Below, in pieces: positions 33,580 through 42,883 of a stretch of 64,000 bases of DNA; within the stretch, counting starts at the first letter, position 1; each line of letters starts with the position of its first letter. Source of the DNA: Candidatus Flexifilum affinis (GTDB lineage: Bacteria; Chloroflexota; Anaerolineae; Aggregatilineales; Phototrophicaceae); the NCBI GenBank assembly GCA_016713325.1, contig JADJPJ010000043.1:40149-104148 (forward strand), written 5' to 3'. The notes beneath the pieces are model-generated. The model searched no databases. It had not been told where the DNA came from and saw only the letters and a program-made list of their open reading frames with translations. Made by a program: the position numbers and the translations under genes.

Positions 33580-35562
33580 ATGGCAGTAGATGTGAATTCA
33601 AGACCGCAGACCGAGCAGAAGAGTTATCGTTCGCCCGAAAAGGTCGAGATCCCCGGCAAGCTGGAGCCGGCGCTCGACACCCTGCCGAAGAACTTCCTGG
33701 AGACGGCCAAACGGCTCTCCGGCAAGGTGGCCATGCGCAAGAAGCGCTACGGCATCTGGCAGGAGTACACCTGGGACGAGAGCATGGCCCACGTGCGCGA
33801 TCTGTCGCAGGGGCTGGTCAGCCTGGGGCTGGAGCGCGGCGAGACGGTGGCCATCATCGGCGAGAACGACCCGGAGTTCTACTGGGCGGAACTGGCGGCC
33901 TGGGCGGCCGGCGGCCGGACGACGGCCATCTTCACCGACGCCAACTTGCAGGAACTGGGCTACGTCGTCACCAACTCCGACTCCGTCATTCTGTTCGCAC
34001 ACGACCAGGAGCAGGTCGACAAGGCGCTCGAACTGCGCGACAGGCTGCCCAACGTGCGCAAGGTCATCTACTGGGATGACAAGGGCATGTGGCATTATCA
34101 CGACGACTGGCTGATCAGCTTTGAAGACGTGGAGGCGCTGGGCCGCGCTTTTCGCACCGCCCATCCTGGCGATTTCGAGCACCGCGTGGCCGAGGGGCGC
34201 GGCGAGGACATCGCCCTGTTCAGCTATACCAGCGGCACGACCAGCCTGCCGAAAGGCGCCATGATCCGCCAGCGCAACCTGATCTACGGCAACCGCCACG
34301 CCGTCTCGCTGGCGCCGGCCTACCCGAGCGACAACTACCTGTCCTTCAGCCCGCCCGCCTGGATCACCGAGCAGAGCCTCGGCCTGACCGGCCACGTGCT
34401 GAACGGCTTCATGGTCAACTTCCCCGAAAGCCCGGAGACGGTGCAGACTGATCTGCGCGAGATCGCCCCCAGCCACCTGCTCTTCCCCTCGCGCGTCTGG
34501 GAGAACATGGCCAGCACCGTGCAGATGAAAATCAACGACAGCACCTGGCTCAACCGCACGCTGTTCCGACTGCTGCTGCCCATCGCCTACCACGCCGGCG
34601 AAATCGAGGAGCAGCAGGGCCGTCTGCCGATCCAGTGGCGCGTCTTCCGGGCGGTGTCCGACGTGCTGGTCTTCGGTCCGCTGCGCAACATGATGGGCAT
34701 GAGCCGGATGCGCGACGCGTTTACGTCGGGCGCCAGCCTCAGCCCGGATCAACTGCGCTTCTTCCGGGCGGTGGGCGTCGAGTTGAAGAACCTGTACGGA
34801 TCGACCGAGTGCCAGGCGCACACCTTCCACTACACCGGCAACATCAAGATGGAGACGGTCGGCGCGCCGGCCCCCGGCGTGGAGATCAAGCTGGGGCCGG
34901 ACAACGAGATCTGCATTCGCAGCCGGGCGGTGTTCGCCGGCTACTACAAGGACGAGGCCAAGACGGCGCAGGCGCTCGACCCGGAGGGGTATTTCCACAC
35001 CGGCGACGCCGGCGTCTTCGACGAGGATGGCCACCTGATCTACCTGGACCGCATCAGCGACATGATCGAGCTGGCCAACGGCGAAAAATTCAGCCCGCAG
35101 TACATCGAGGGCCGGCTGAAGTTCAGCCCGTATGTCCAGGATGTGATGACGGTCGGCGGCTTCGACATGCAGTTCGTGACGGCCATCATCAACATCGACT
35201 TCGACAACGTGGCGCGCTGGGCGGAGAAGAACCAGGTGGTCTTCACCACCTTCGTGGATCTCTCGCAAAAGCAGGAGGTCTATGACCTGATCCGCAAGGA
35301 GGTCGAGCGGGTCAACCGCACCCTGCCGGAGCCGGCGCGCATTCGCAAGTTCGTCATCCTGCACAAGGCGTTCGACGCCGACGAGGCGGAGCTGACGCGC
35401 ACCCGCAAGCTTCGCCGCCGCACGCTGGAGCAGAAGTACGGCGACATGCTGACCGCCATGTACACCGATCAGAACGAGGTGATGGTCAGCGCCGAGGTGA
35501 AGTATCGCGACGGCCGGATGGGGGTGGTCCAGACGGCGGTGCGCGTGTGCGACGTGGGGTAG
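33580..35562 (+). CDS. Long-chain fatty acid / acyl-CoA ligase (AMP-forming)
   Basis: 660 residues from the ATG at 33580; the frame is open upstream but only with Arg-rich junk. ANL-superfamily motifs are complete: P-loop FSYTSGTTSLPKGAM, YGSTECQ, FHTGDAGVFDEDGHLIYLDR with the hinge Asp-Arg, and a C-terminal Lys in LTRTRKLRRR. It resembles bacterial FadD15/FACS-like ligases. Its place between LivG and LivH suggests that the imported acid is activated to a CoA thioester on entry (inference). Confidence 0.92.
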   Translation: MAVDVNSRPQTEQKSYRSPEKVEIPGKLEPALDTLPKNFLETAKRLSGKVAMRKKRYGIWQEYTWDESMAHVRDLSQGLVSLGLERGETVAIIGENDPEFYWAELAAWAAGGRTTAIFTDANLQELGYVVTNSDSVILFAHDQEQVDKALELRDRLPNVRKVIYWDDKGMWHYHDDWLISFEDVEALGRAFRTAHPGDFEHRVAEGRGEDIALFSYTSGTTSLPKGAMIRQRNLIYGNRHAVSLAPAYPSDNYLSFSPPAWITEQSLGLTGHVLNGFMVNFPESPETVQTDLREIAPSHLLFPSRVWENMASTVQMKINDSTWLNRTLFRLLLPIAYHAGEIEEQQGRLPIQWRVFRAVSDVLVFGPLRNMMGMSRMRDAFTSGASLSPDQLRFFRAVGVELKNLYGSTECQAHTFHYTGNIKMETVGAPAPGVEIKLGPDNEICIRSRAVFAGYYKDEAKTAQALDPEGYFHTGDAGVFDEDGHLIYLDRISDMIELANGEKFSPQYIEGRLKFSPYVQDVMTVGGFDMQFVTAIINIDFDNVARWAEKNQVVFTTFVDLSQKQEVYDLIRKEVERVNRTLPEPARIRKFVILHKAFDADEAELTRTRKLRRRTLEQKYGDMLTAMYTDQNEVMVSAEVKYRDGRMGVVQTAVRVCDVG

Positions 35563-35720
35563 AGGCCCCTCACCCCCCGGCCCCCTCTCCCACGCAAGCG
35601 GGAGGGAACGTGAAAAAAGGGGCGGACGACTGGGTTGCGGAGACCCCTCACCCCCTGACCCCCTCTCCCACGCAAGCGTGCCAGCAAGCTGGCCATAGAG
35701 GGGGAACCGGGAGCGGAAAT
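35563..35720. repeat. Double CCCTCACCCC repeat upstream of the DUF559 gene
   Basis: Two copies of CCCCTCACCCCC..GACCCCCTCTCCCACGCAAG (about 35571-35604 and 35644-35681), the first followed by GCGGGAGGGAA and the second by AGAGGGGGAACCGGG. Confidence 0.75.
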
Positions 35721-35768
35721 CTGGCTTTTACTGGGATTCGTTCGAATTGCCGTTGGAAAAGGGTGTTC

Positions 35769-36143
35769 ATGTCGGGGTATCAGCGCATCAGGCAGCCGCG
35801 CGACTTCAAGCACAAGATGCACGACCTTGCGGGAGAACTGCGCCAGCGAGAGACCCTCAGTGAGATGAAACTATGGGCGGCGCTGCGCAGTCGTCAGCTT
35901 GAGGGGCGCAAGTTCCGCCGGCAGGTTCCCGTTGGTGGATACGTGCTTGACTTTTACTGTGCGGAGGAAAACCTGGCGGTCGAGATCGACGGCGGGATTC
36001 ATGAAAAGCAGCAAGAGGCGGACATGTTGCGTCAGTCTGCACTGGAAGAACTCGGCGTTCGATTTGTGAGATTGCCGGTAGAGCAGGTGAAAAATGATTT
36101 CGATAGCGTATTGGAGATCATCAAAAATGCTTTTCAGAAGTAG
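35769..36143 (+). CDS. DUF559-family (Vsr-like) endonuclease
   Basis: 124 residues from the ATG at 35769 (MSGYQRIRQPRDFKHKM). The fold is that of the very-short-patch-repair endonuclease superfamily: SEMKLWAALRSRQLEGRKFRRQ, VGGYVLDFYCAEENLAVEID with the catalytic Asp/Glu, then RLPVEQVKNDFDSVLEIIK. DUF559 proteins are small stand-alone nucleases of uncertain role. It lies inside the Liv cluster and is flanked on both sides by CCCTCACCCC-type repeats, which suggests a mobile or repeat-associated unit. Confidence 0.88.
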   Translation: MSGYQRIRQPRDFKHKMHDLAGELRQRETLSEMKLWAALRSRQLEGRKFRRQVPVGGYVLDFYCAEENLAVEIDGGIHEKQQEADMLRQSALEELGVRFVRLPVEQVKNDFDSVLEIIKNAFQK

Positions 36144-36518
36144 CGCAGATCGAACCCACTTCTCCGCGACCAGTTCTCCTTCCGTGCTTGCGTGCATTGA
36201 AGGAGCGAATGCCAATATGCATCAATCCCAGTTCTCCGCGACCACTTCCCCCTCTCCCCGCTTGCGTGGGAGAGGGGGTCAAGGTCCAGGCGCCAGCGCC
36301 CCCTTTGCGTGCATTGCCGGGGGGTCAGGGGGTGAGGGGTCCAGCGCCAAACCCGCTGCGTGCATTGCCGGGAGGTCAGGGGGTGAGGGGTTCAGCGCCA
36401 AACCCGCTGCGTGCATTGCCTGGGGGTCAGGGGGTGAGGGGTTCAGCGCCAAACCCGTTGCGTGCATTGCCGGGGGGTCAGGGGGTGAGGGGTTTCCTCC
36501 AGGGGGTGAGGGTCTAGC
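36144..36518. repeat. Repeat region with 51-bp tandem units upstream of livH
   Basis: CCCCTCTCCCCGCTTGCGTG.. at about 36250, then 3.7 tandem copies of a 51-bp unit (36307-36357, 36358-36408, 36409-36459, 36460-36494): GCGTGCATTGCCGGGGGGTC, then AGGGGGTGAGGGGTTCAGCG, then CCAAACCCGCT. 51 is 17 codons and all copies stay in frame, but the resulting open frame (36094-36531) is not a credible protein. The core is a GGTCAGGGGGTGAGGGG repeat of the family above. Confidence 0.8.
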
Positions 36519-37706
36519 ATGTCCACTCTGACCAACACCATCGCCGAAAACCGCAAGCTCTTCAACCGCGTCCTGCTGATCGTCGCGGCAGCGCTCCTCC
36601 TCCTGTGGCTGGGGCCGATCGTCGCCGAGCAGCGAAGCTACCGCCTGGTGCAGAGCGTCGTCACCGGCCTGCTGGTGGGCGGCATCTACGCGCTGATCGC
36701 CCTGGGCATCGTCATCATCAACAAGGCCTCCGGCGTGTTCAACTTCGCCCACGGCTGGCTGATGCTCCTGGGCGGCCTGATCTTCTTCAGCTTCTTCTCG
36801 ACAACGAGCGTCAACCCGGTGGCCGCGATCGGCCTGCCGCTGATCACCGGCGCGATGATCTTCACCACCAACGGCTGGCACTCGCTGCGGGAGCCGCGCT
36901 CCCTGGCCGGCATCGCCGCCGTGGCGGTCGTTGGGGCGATCCTGCTCCTGCTGCCGGGCACCGACTGGCAGTTCGTGCGCGCCATCGCCGGAGCGGTGAT
37001 TGGCGGCGTGCTGGTCGGCATGCTGGTCGAGCGCTTCAACATCCGCCCGCTGATCGGCCAACCGCTCTTCGCTATGGTGCTGATGACCCTGGCCGTCAGC
37101 GAGCTGCTGCATGGCATCACCCAGCTCACCTGGGGCAGCGTGGAAATCCCGCTGCAGGTCTTCACCGGCCTGCCGAACCTGGGCATCCCGGCGCAGATCC
37201 GTTTCGGCGACGAAATTTTCGAGCGCCCGATCAACGTGCGCGCCGATCTGCTGGTGGCGTTCATCCTGGCGCTGCTGGCCTTCGCCGTCTTCGTCGCCTT
37301 CTTCCAGTTCACCAGCGCCGGCCTGTCGATGCGGGCCACGGCCGAGAACCAGAAGCTGGCGCAGTCGGTCGGACTGCGGGTGCGCACCATCCTGGCGGTG
37401 GCCTGGGCGATCGCGGCGCTGCTGGCGACCGCCGCCGGGGTCTTGCAAGGCGGGGCGACCAGCCTGTCGCTCAACATGCCCTTCCTGGCCTTGCGGGCTT
37501 TCCCGGCCGTGCTGCTTGGCGGCCTGGAGTCGGTGGGCGGGGCGCTGGTCGGCGGGCTGGTGATCGGGCTGGTGCAGGAGCTTTCGAACCTGCTCTTCCC
37601 CGGCACCGAGGCGGGCACGGAGCTGGCGCCCTACGTGGTGCTGATGGTGGTCCTGATCATCCGGCCGGATGGGTTATGCGGTCAGAAGCGAATCGAGAGA
37701 ATCTAG
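36519..37706 (+). CDS. livH: Branched-chain amino acid-type ABC permease LivH
   Basis: 395 residues, longer than the usual about 290 because of extra helices after residue 95. GLLVGGIYALIALGIVIINKASGVFNFAHG is represented by its core GIYALIALGIVIINKASG and NFAHG; the EAA-like loop is AGLSMRATAENQKLAQSVGL, and the end (GGLESVGGALVGGLVIGLVQ) is typical. Its stop is 1 bp before the LivM start. Confidence 0.93.
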   Translation: MSTLTNTIAENRKLFNRVLLIVAAALLLLWLGPIVAEQRSYRLVQSVVTGLLVGGIYALIALGIVIINKASGVFNFAHGWLMLLGGLIFFSFFSTTSVNPVAAIGLPLITGAMIFTTNGWHSLREPRSLAGIAAVAVVGAILLLLPGTDWQFVRAIAGAVIGGVLVGMLVERFNIRPLIGQPLFAMVLMTLAVSELLHGITQLTWGSVEIPLQVFTGLPNLGIPAQIRFGDEIFERPINVRADLLVAFILALLAFAVFVAFFQFTSAGLSMRATAENQKLAQSVGLRVRTILAVAWAIAALLATAAGVLQGGATSLSLNMPFLALRAFPAVLLGGLESVGGALVGGLVIGLVQELSNLLFPGTEAGTELAPYVVLMVVLIIRPDGLCGQKRIERI

Positions 37707-37707
37707 T

Positions 37708-38820
37708 ATGTCTGCCAATATCCGACCCTCCGGCATTTTCGACGTCCGCTATGAAGAGGACATCAGCCTGAACCGCACGGTCGGCGACCGGCTGGTGTCC
37801 AACGGACTGTTCCTCCTCCTGCTGCTCGTCCCGCTGCTGACCGTGCAGGGGCCGTTCGGGCTGAACATCATCCCGCAGTTGTGGATCGGCACGATCAGCC
37901 GCATCGCGATCTTCGCCATCGCCGTGCAGGGGCTGAACATCCTGGTCGGCTACACCGGGCAGATCTCGCTCGGCCATGCCGCGTTCATGTCTGTTGGGGC
38001 CTATTCCAGCGCTATCCTCGCCCGCGAACTGGGTCTGTCGTTCTTCCTGGCCGTGCCGCTGGCGGCCCTGCTGACCGGCCTGGCCGGGCTGATCTTCGGT
38101 CTGCCGTCGCTGCGGGTGAAGGGCTTCTACCTGGCGATGGCGACCCTGGCCGCGCAGTTCATCATCCCCTGGCTGCTGCGCTACCCGCTGGAGCCGCTGA
38201 CCAACGGGTCGCGCCCGCTGGAGGTGCCGGTGCCGGAGCTGTTCGGCATCAGCTTCGCGCACGAGAACGCCATGTACTACCTGATCATCCCTATCTCGGT
38301 GCTCATGATGCTGGCGGCGCGCAACATCACCCGCACGCGCGTGGGGCGGGCCTTCATCTCCATCCGCGACAACGACCTGGCCGCCGAACTGCTGGGCATC
38401 AACGTCTTCAGCTACAAGCTGCAAGCCTTCTTCCTGAGCGCGCTCTATGCCGGGGTGGCCGGTGCGCTGATGGCCTTCGAGAGCAACAGCGTCACGCGTG
38501 ACTCGTTCCTGCTCGACCGCTCCGTCGAGTTGCTGGCCATGCTGGTGATCGGCGGCGCGGGCTACCCGCTGGGGCCGCTGTTCGGGGTGGCCTTCGTCAA
38601 CCTGCTGACGCAGAACCTGATCCCGGCGCTGATCCCGCCGCTCAACCAGGTGCTGCCGCAGCTTCTGCCCTTCATCAATCCGGTGAACATCTTCGCCGCG
38701 CTCAGCCCGCTGCTGTTCGGGCTGGCCATGGTGATCTTCCTGATCGCTGCCCCGCGTGGATTGGCGCATCGATGGGAGATCTTTAAAATAAGCTGGAAGA
38801 TCCGTCCCTATGCAAATTGA
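37708..38820 (+). CDS. livM: Branched-chain amino acid-type ABC permease LivM
   Basis: 370 residues from the ATG at 37708. Core motifs: LNILVGYTGQISLGHAAFM, LRVKGFYLAMATLA, the coupling loop GRAFISIRDNDLAAELLGIN and YKLQAFFLSALYAGVAGAL. Forms the membrane channel with LivH. Confidence 0.94.
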   Translation: MSANIRPSGIFDVRYEEDISLNRTVGDRLVSNGLFLLLLLVPLLTVQGPFGLNIIPQLWIGTISRIAIFAIAVQGLNILVGYTGQISLGHAAFMSVGAYSSAILARELGLSFFLAVPLAALLTGLAGLIFGLPSLRVKGFYLAMATLAAQFIIPWLLRYPLEPLTNGSRPLEVPVPELFGISFAHENAMYYLIIPISVLMMLAARNITRTRVGRAFISIRDNDLAAELLGINVFSYKLQAFFLSALYAGVAGALMAFESNSVTRDSFLLDRSVELLAMLVIGGAGYPLGPLFGVAFVNLLTQNLIPALIPPLNQVLPQLLPFINPVNIFAALSPLLFGLAMVIFLIAAPRGLAHRWEIFKISWKIRPYAN

Positions 38821-38847
38821 TGGTTGTGGCCGATCGGGGTCCCCGAT

Positions 38848-38910
38848 GCGGACGCGCAGTAGCGCGGCCCTACGGAGTCGTTCGTAGGGACGCCCAACGG
38901 GGCGTCCAAG
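38848..38910. repeat. Two GTAGGG palindromes between livM and livK
   Basis: GGACGCGCAGTAGCGCGGCC (38850-38869, one mismatch) followed by CTACG, then CGTAGGGACGCCCAACGGGGCGTCC with stem 38888-38907 (GGACGCCC / GGGCGTCC). Confidence 0.75.
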
Positions 38911-38978
38911 GCAACCGGAGATCAACGCATTGGGCGTGCTTCAAAAGGTATTTCGTCGTTTCTTTGGTCGAAAGGGTT

Positions 38979-40370
38979 ATGAACATCATGCGGAAACTGT
39001 TGCTGCTCGTCGTGCTGCTGCTGGTCGCGGTCACCCCCGCTCTGGCGCAGGAAGAACTGCCTGATTTCATTCAGCATTCCGAATGCTCGGCCGATCTGAC
39101 CGGCCAGACGATCACCATCTACCACTTCGGCGACATCAGCGGATCGTATGCGTTTATCACTCAGCCGCTGCTGGCAGGCGTGAGCGATGCGATGGCCTAC
39201 TTCAACGCCCGCGGCGGCATCTGCGGCGCGACCATTGCCGCCGATAACCGCGACACCGGCGGCGATCAGGCCCAGACCCAGGCCCACTACGACTACTATT
39301 CGACGCTCGATCCGAAGCCAGGCTCGATCCTGCTGTACGCCTCGGGCGACGCCGAACTGCTGCGCGACCAGGTAGCCGAAGACGAGATCCTGACCATGAT
39401 CTCCGCCGGCTCGGTCCCCGGCCTGTACGGCGAAGATGGCTCCGGCGGCTGGATCTATGCCACCAACCCGCTCTATGCCGACCAGATCGGTTCGTTCTGC
39501 CGCTACGTCGGCGCGAATGCCGCCCAGTTCCCCGAAAACCCGACCATCGGCTACATCAGCTGGCCGGGCGCCTTCGGCGAAGCAGCCTATACCCCTGAGA
39601 CCATCGCCTACTGCGCCGAGCAGGGCGTGACTATTCTCGAGTCGCCGGAATACTTCCCCCCGACGGCCACCGACATCAGCGGCAACGTCCTGAATTTGGT
39701 CGATGCCGGCGCCAACATTCTGTACACCAACTCGCTGGCCTCCGGCCCCTTCCTGGTCGCCAAGACCGTCGTGGATCTGGGCCTGGAAGAGGACGTGGTG
39801 CTGGCCGGCGTAAACTGGGCGCTGGATACATCGGTCGGTCTGCTCAGCCGCACGGCGCTGGGCAGCGACGGCCTGCCGGCGGTCAACGGCATCATCGGCT
39901 CGCTGCCCTTTCTGTGGTGGACCGAGCGCGCTGAGCCGGGCGTCGCCCTGATCAACGAGCAGGCCGCAGCCAACGAGCGCCCCCTGTCGGCGCAGAACAT
40001 CGCCTACCTGCTCGGCTGGGGCGCCGTCGATACCTATATCGAGCTGTACATCCAGACGGTCAACCGGGTGGGCAGCCTGGACGGCGCGACCGGTGCTGAG
40101 CTGAAGACGACGCTGGAGTCGATGGTCTACTCGCCGCTCGGCCTGTACAACAGCGACTACCGCGGCGGCGAGATTCGCGCGCTGCCGGGCAACCGCATCG
40201 CCCGCATGTTCTTCCTGAACGCCACCGGCGACGGCCCGGCCACCAGCGGCGACGACGCCATGAAGGTCGATCTGCCGGATGGTACCGTGGCGTACATCCC
40301 CATCCTGGTCCCGCTGACTCCGTTCGAGGATGCGCCGGATCTGCGACCGGGCGGCGCGGACGCACCGTAG
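38979..40370 (+). CDS. Liv-type substrate-binding protein
   Basis: 463 residues from the ATG at 38979 (an ATG at 38988 is an alternative). Signal peptide 1-24 ending TPALAQ. Family-6 periplasmic-binding fold: ITIYHFGDISGSYAFI, GGICGATIAADNRDTGGD, GSILLYASGDAEL. Larger than E. coli LivK (about 370), as in binding proteins for non-canonical substrates such as amides, aromatic acids or short-chain acids. Ligand not predictable. Confidence 0.92.
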   Translation: MNIMRKLLLLVVLLLVAVTPALAQEELPDFIQHSECSADLTGQTITIYHFGDISGSYAFITQPLLAGVSDAMAYFNARGGICGATIAADNRDTGGDQAQTQAHYDYYSTLDPKPGSILLYASGDAELLRDQVAEDEILTMISAGSVPGLYGEDGSGGWIYATNPLYADQIGSFCRYVGANAAQFPENPTIGYISWPGAFGEAAYTPETIAYCAEQGVTILESPEYFPPTATDISGNVLNLVDAGANILYTNSLASGPFLVAKTVVDLGLEEDVVLAGVNWALDTSVGLLSRTALGSDGLPAVNGIIGSLPFLWWTERAEPGVALINEQAAANERPLSAQNIAYLLGWGAVDTYIELYIQTVNRVGSLDGATGAELKTTLESMVYSPLGLYNSDYRGGEIRALPGNRIARMFFLNATGDGPATSGDDAMKVDLPDGTVAYIPILVPLTPFEDAPDLRPGGADAP

Positions 40371-40798
40371 ACCTCACCACACCCCCGGCGAGCACGCTCG
40401 CATGCCCCCTCTCCAGAATGGAGAGGGGGTTGGGGGGTGAGGTCATAGGCATCAAGTTAGCGACTGATCGACGCCATCAGAATAGCGATGGTCGCGGCGT
40501 CCGCCGGGTGTTAAAACACCCGGCTACCCGAAAAGACAGGTCCACTAAAGGGACCAAGAACGCAGGCGTTAGGGAAGCCCCTTCAGTGGGCTTGTCGGCA
40601 GACGCGTCGTTGCGCGTCCCAGCGCCCTCGGCGGTCCTCGCAACCCTTAACTTGGTAGCAAATGGAGGGGGTTGGGGGTGAGGTTTCTTTGCGGACGAGG
40701 CAAGCCTCGTCCCTACACACCGGTTGTCGTAGGGACGACCCATGGGTCGTCCAAGAACATTCATATCTTCATATCCTTGGCGATGGGCAAGCCACAAC
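40371..40798. repeat. Intergenic region: CCCTCTCC repeat, composite element copy C, palindromes
   Basis: 40371-40441 is ACCTCACCACACCCCC...CCCCTCTCCAG / GGAGAGGGGG. Composite element C (40501-40634) is followed by GGACGAGGCAAGCCTCGTCC (40693-40712) plus CTAC, then GTAGGGACGACCCATGGGTCGTCC (palindrome 40733-40752). No gene. Confidence 0.75.
40501..40634 (+). repeat. Composite hairpin element, copy C
   Basis: 134 bp. Left hairpin CCGGGTGTTAAAACACCCGG (40504-40523), then AAAAGACAGGTCCACTAAAG; right CCCCTTCAGTGGGCTTGTCG and GCGCCCTCGGCGG. Similarity to copy D extends about 50 bp upstream (TTAGCGACTGATCG, then TGTCGCG/GGTCGCG), so the full unit may start near 40452. Confidence 0.8.
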
Positions 40799-41593
40799 AT
40801 GCTGACGGTCAACAATATTGAAGTGACCTACAACAGCGTCATCCTGGTCCTGCGCGGCGTGTCCTTTCAGGTGCAGTCGGGGCAGGTGGTGGCGCTCCTC
40901 GGAGCAAACGGCGCGGGCAAATCGACGACGCTCAAGGCCATCAGCGGCCTGCTCTCGTCGGAGATGGGCGAGGTGACGCGCGGCGCGATCACCTGGCACG
41001 ACGAGCGCATCGACACGCTCAACACCGAGGACATTGTGCGCCGCGGGCTGGTGCAGGTGATCGAGGGTCGGCCGCTCTTTCAGCACCTGACCGTCGAGGA
41101 GAACCTGCGCGTCGGCGCCCAGGCCTTCGAAGGCGGCCGGCACGCGCGGCAGGACATCGAGCGGGTTTACCACTACTTCCCGCGCCTGCGCGATCTGCGC
41201 CACCGCGTCAGCGGCTATCTCTCCGGCGGCGAAGGGCAGATGCTGGTCATCGGGCGGGCGCTGATGGCGCATCCGAAGCTGCTCATGCTGGACGAGCCGT
41301 CGCTCGGCCTGGCCCCCATGCTGGTGCGGGAGATCTTCCAGATCGTCGGGCAGATCAACAAGGCCGAGAAGCTGTCGGTGCTGCTGGTCGAGCAGAATGC
41401 CAACGCCGCCCTGTCGCTGGTCGATTATGGCTACGTCATGGAAAACGGCCGCATTGTCCTCGACGGGCCGGCGGCGCAGTTGGCGGAAAACGAGGACATC
41501 AAGGAGTTCTATCTGGGCCTCAACCAGCTCGGGGAGCGCAAGAGCTACCGCGAGGTCAAGCACTACCGGCGGCGCAAGCGCTGGCTGGGGTAA
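40799..41593 (+). CDS. livF: Branched-chain amino acid-type ABC ATPase LivF
   Basis: 264 residues from the ATG at 40799 (MLTVNNIEVTYN). Walker A GANGAGKST, signature LSGGEGQMLVIGRAL, Walker B LLMLDEPSLGLAP, H-loop replaced as usual in LivF (LLVEQNANAAL). Completes the Liv importer. The extra C-terminal tail (SYREVKHYRRRKRWLG) is strongly basic. Confidence 0.93.
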   Translation: MLTVNNIEVTYNSVILVLRGVSFQVQSGQVVALLGANGAGKSTTLKAISGLLSSEMGEVTRGAITWHDERIDTLNTEDIVRRGLVQVIEGRPLFQHLTVEENLRVGAQAFEGGRHARQDIERVYHYFPRLRDLRHRVSGYLSGGEGQMLVIGRALMAHPKLLMLDEPSLGLAPMLVREIFQIVGQINKAEKLSVLLVEQNANAALSLVDYGYVMENGRIVLDGPAAQLAENEDIKEFYLGLNQLGERKSYREVKHYRRRKRWLG

Positions 41594-41663
41594 GCGCTGC
41601 CCGAAGAGGGACATTCCGCACCCTCGCTCATGCGATCAAACACCGACAATTGGAGGCAACTCG

Positions 41664-42668
41664 ATGGCGAACGATCTTCCCAGGACCGTATCCGAACTCC
41701 TGCGCCACATCGATGAAGGCTACACGGCCTTCACGGTTTATGTCCGCTCGATGTCCGAGACAACGCTGACCGGTCCGACCGATCCCGCCGGCTGGACGAT
41801 CAAGGATCATCTCGCGCACATCGTGGTGTGGGAAGACGGCATGAACGCCGTGCTAACCCACCAGTCGCGCATCGAGCGCATGGGGGTGGATCAGGCGGTG
41901 TGGGACAGCGGCTTCGACGAGATCAACGCCTTCCTCCAGCAGCGGGACCAGGATCTGCCGCTGGCCGAGGTGCTGGCACGCTTCGACGCCGTTCATCAGG
42001 AGCTGGTCCCTCGCATCGCCGCCCTTTCGGATGCCGACCTCCAGCGGCCGGTCAGCAGCTTCGGGCAGAAGCCGCGGCGTGACTATCCGGTGGTCGATCT
42101 GCTTGCGGCGGATACGTATTTCCATTATGCCGAGCACACCGCCTGGATAATGGTGATCGCCGGGACCGCCCCCAGTATGCACAAGGACGAACTGCTGACT
42201 CTGATGGAAAACGCCTGGCAGGAACTGAACGCCTGGCTGCGCGGGCTGAGCGAGGCGCAGTTCGCCGAGCACAAGGATGCGGCCGGCTGGACGGTCAAGG
42301 ACCACCTCCTGCATCTGATCGTCTGGGAGGAAGGGATGCCGTTGCAGCTCGACGGCGTGCCGCGCAAAGTCAGCCTGGCCGTCAGCGAAGAGGCCTGGGC
42401 GCAGGGCATTGACGCCGTCAACGCCGAGCTTCAGCAGCGCACGGTCGACGTGCCGGCGGCCGAGGCGCTGCGGCGCTTCGAGGAGACGCACCGCAACAGC
42501 ATGGCGCGCATCCAGGCGCTCACCGACGAGCAGCTCCACCTGCCGTTCAGTCACTACATCGCCGGAAGCGATCGCCCGCAGCCGTTCATCCTCTGGGTAC
42601 AGGGCAGTACCTACGGCCATTACGGCAAACACCGTCCGTGGATGGCCGAGATCGCCGAAGAGGATTGA
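41664..42668 (+). CDS. Tandem ClbS/DinB-like four-helix protein
   Basis: 334 residues; GGAGG 8 bases before the ATG at 41664. Two homologous halves: residues about 1-165 (GWTIKDHLAHIVVWEDGMNAV) and 170-330 (GWTVKDHLLHLIVWEEGMPL), each ending with a YxHYxxHxxW-type helix. This is the ClbS/DfsB branch of the DinB superfamily, small proteins that often bind metal through His residues and protect from, or act on, reactive small molecules; the role here is unknown. A single-domain paralogue follows. Confidence 0.87.
   Translation: MANDLPRTVSELLRHIDEGYTAFTVYVRSMSETTLTGPTDPAGWTIKDHLAHIVVWEDGMNAVLTHQSRIERMGVDQAVWDSGFDEINAFLQQRDQDLPLAEVLARFDAVHQELVPRIAALSDADLQRPVSSFGQKPRRDYPVVDLLAADTYFHYAEHTAWIMVIAGTAPSMHKDELLTLMENAWQELNAWLRGLSEAQFAEHKDAAGWTVKDHLLHLIVWEEGMPLQLDGVPRKVSLAVSEEAWAQGIDAVNAELQQRTVDVPAAEALRRFEETHRNSMARIQALTDEQLHLPFSHYIAGSDRPQPFILWVQGSTYGHYGKHRPWMAEIAEED

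Positions 42669-42883
<215 letters not shown>

Noticed and set aside
36307..36494. Possible CRISPR array
   Set aside because: The units are contiguous 51-bp tandem copies without unique spacers, and no cas gene is in the window.
36094..36531. Apparent repeat protein (ACIAGGSGGEGFSAKP repeats)
   Set aside because: Simply the 51-bp DNA repeat read in an open frame; no ribosome site, and the unit is a relative of non-coding repeats elsewhere.
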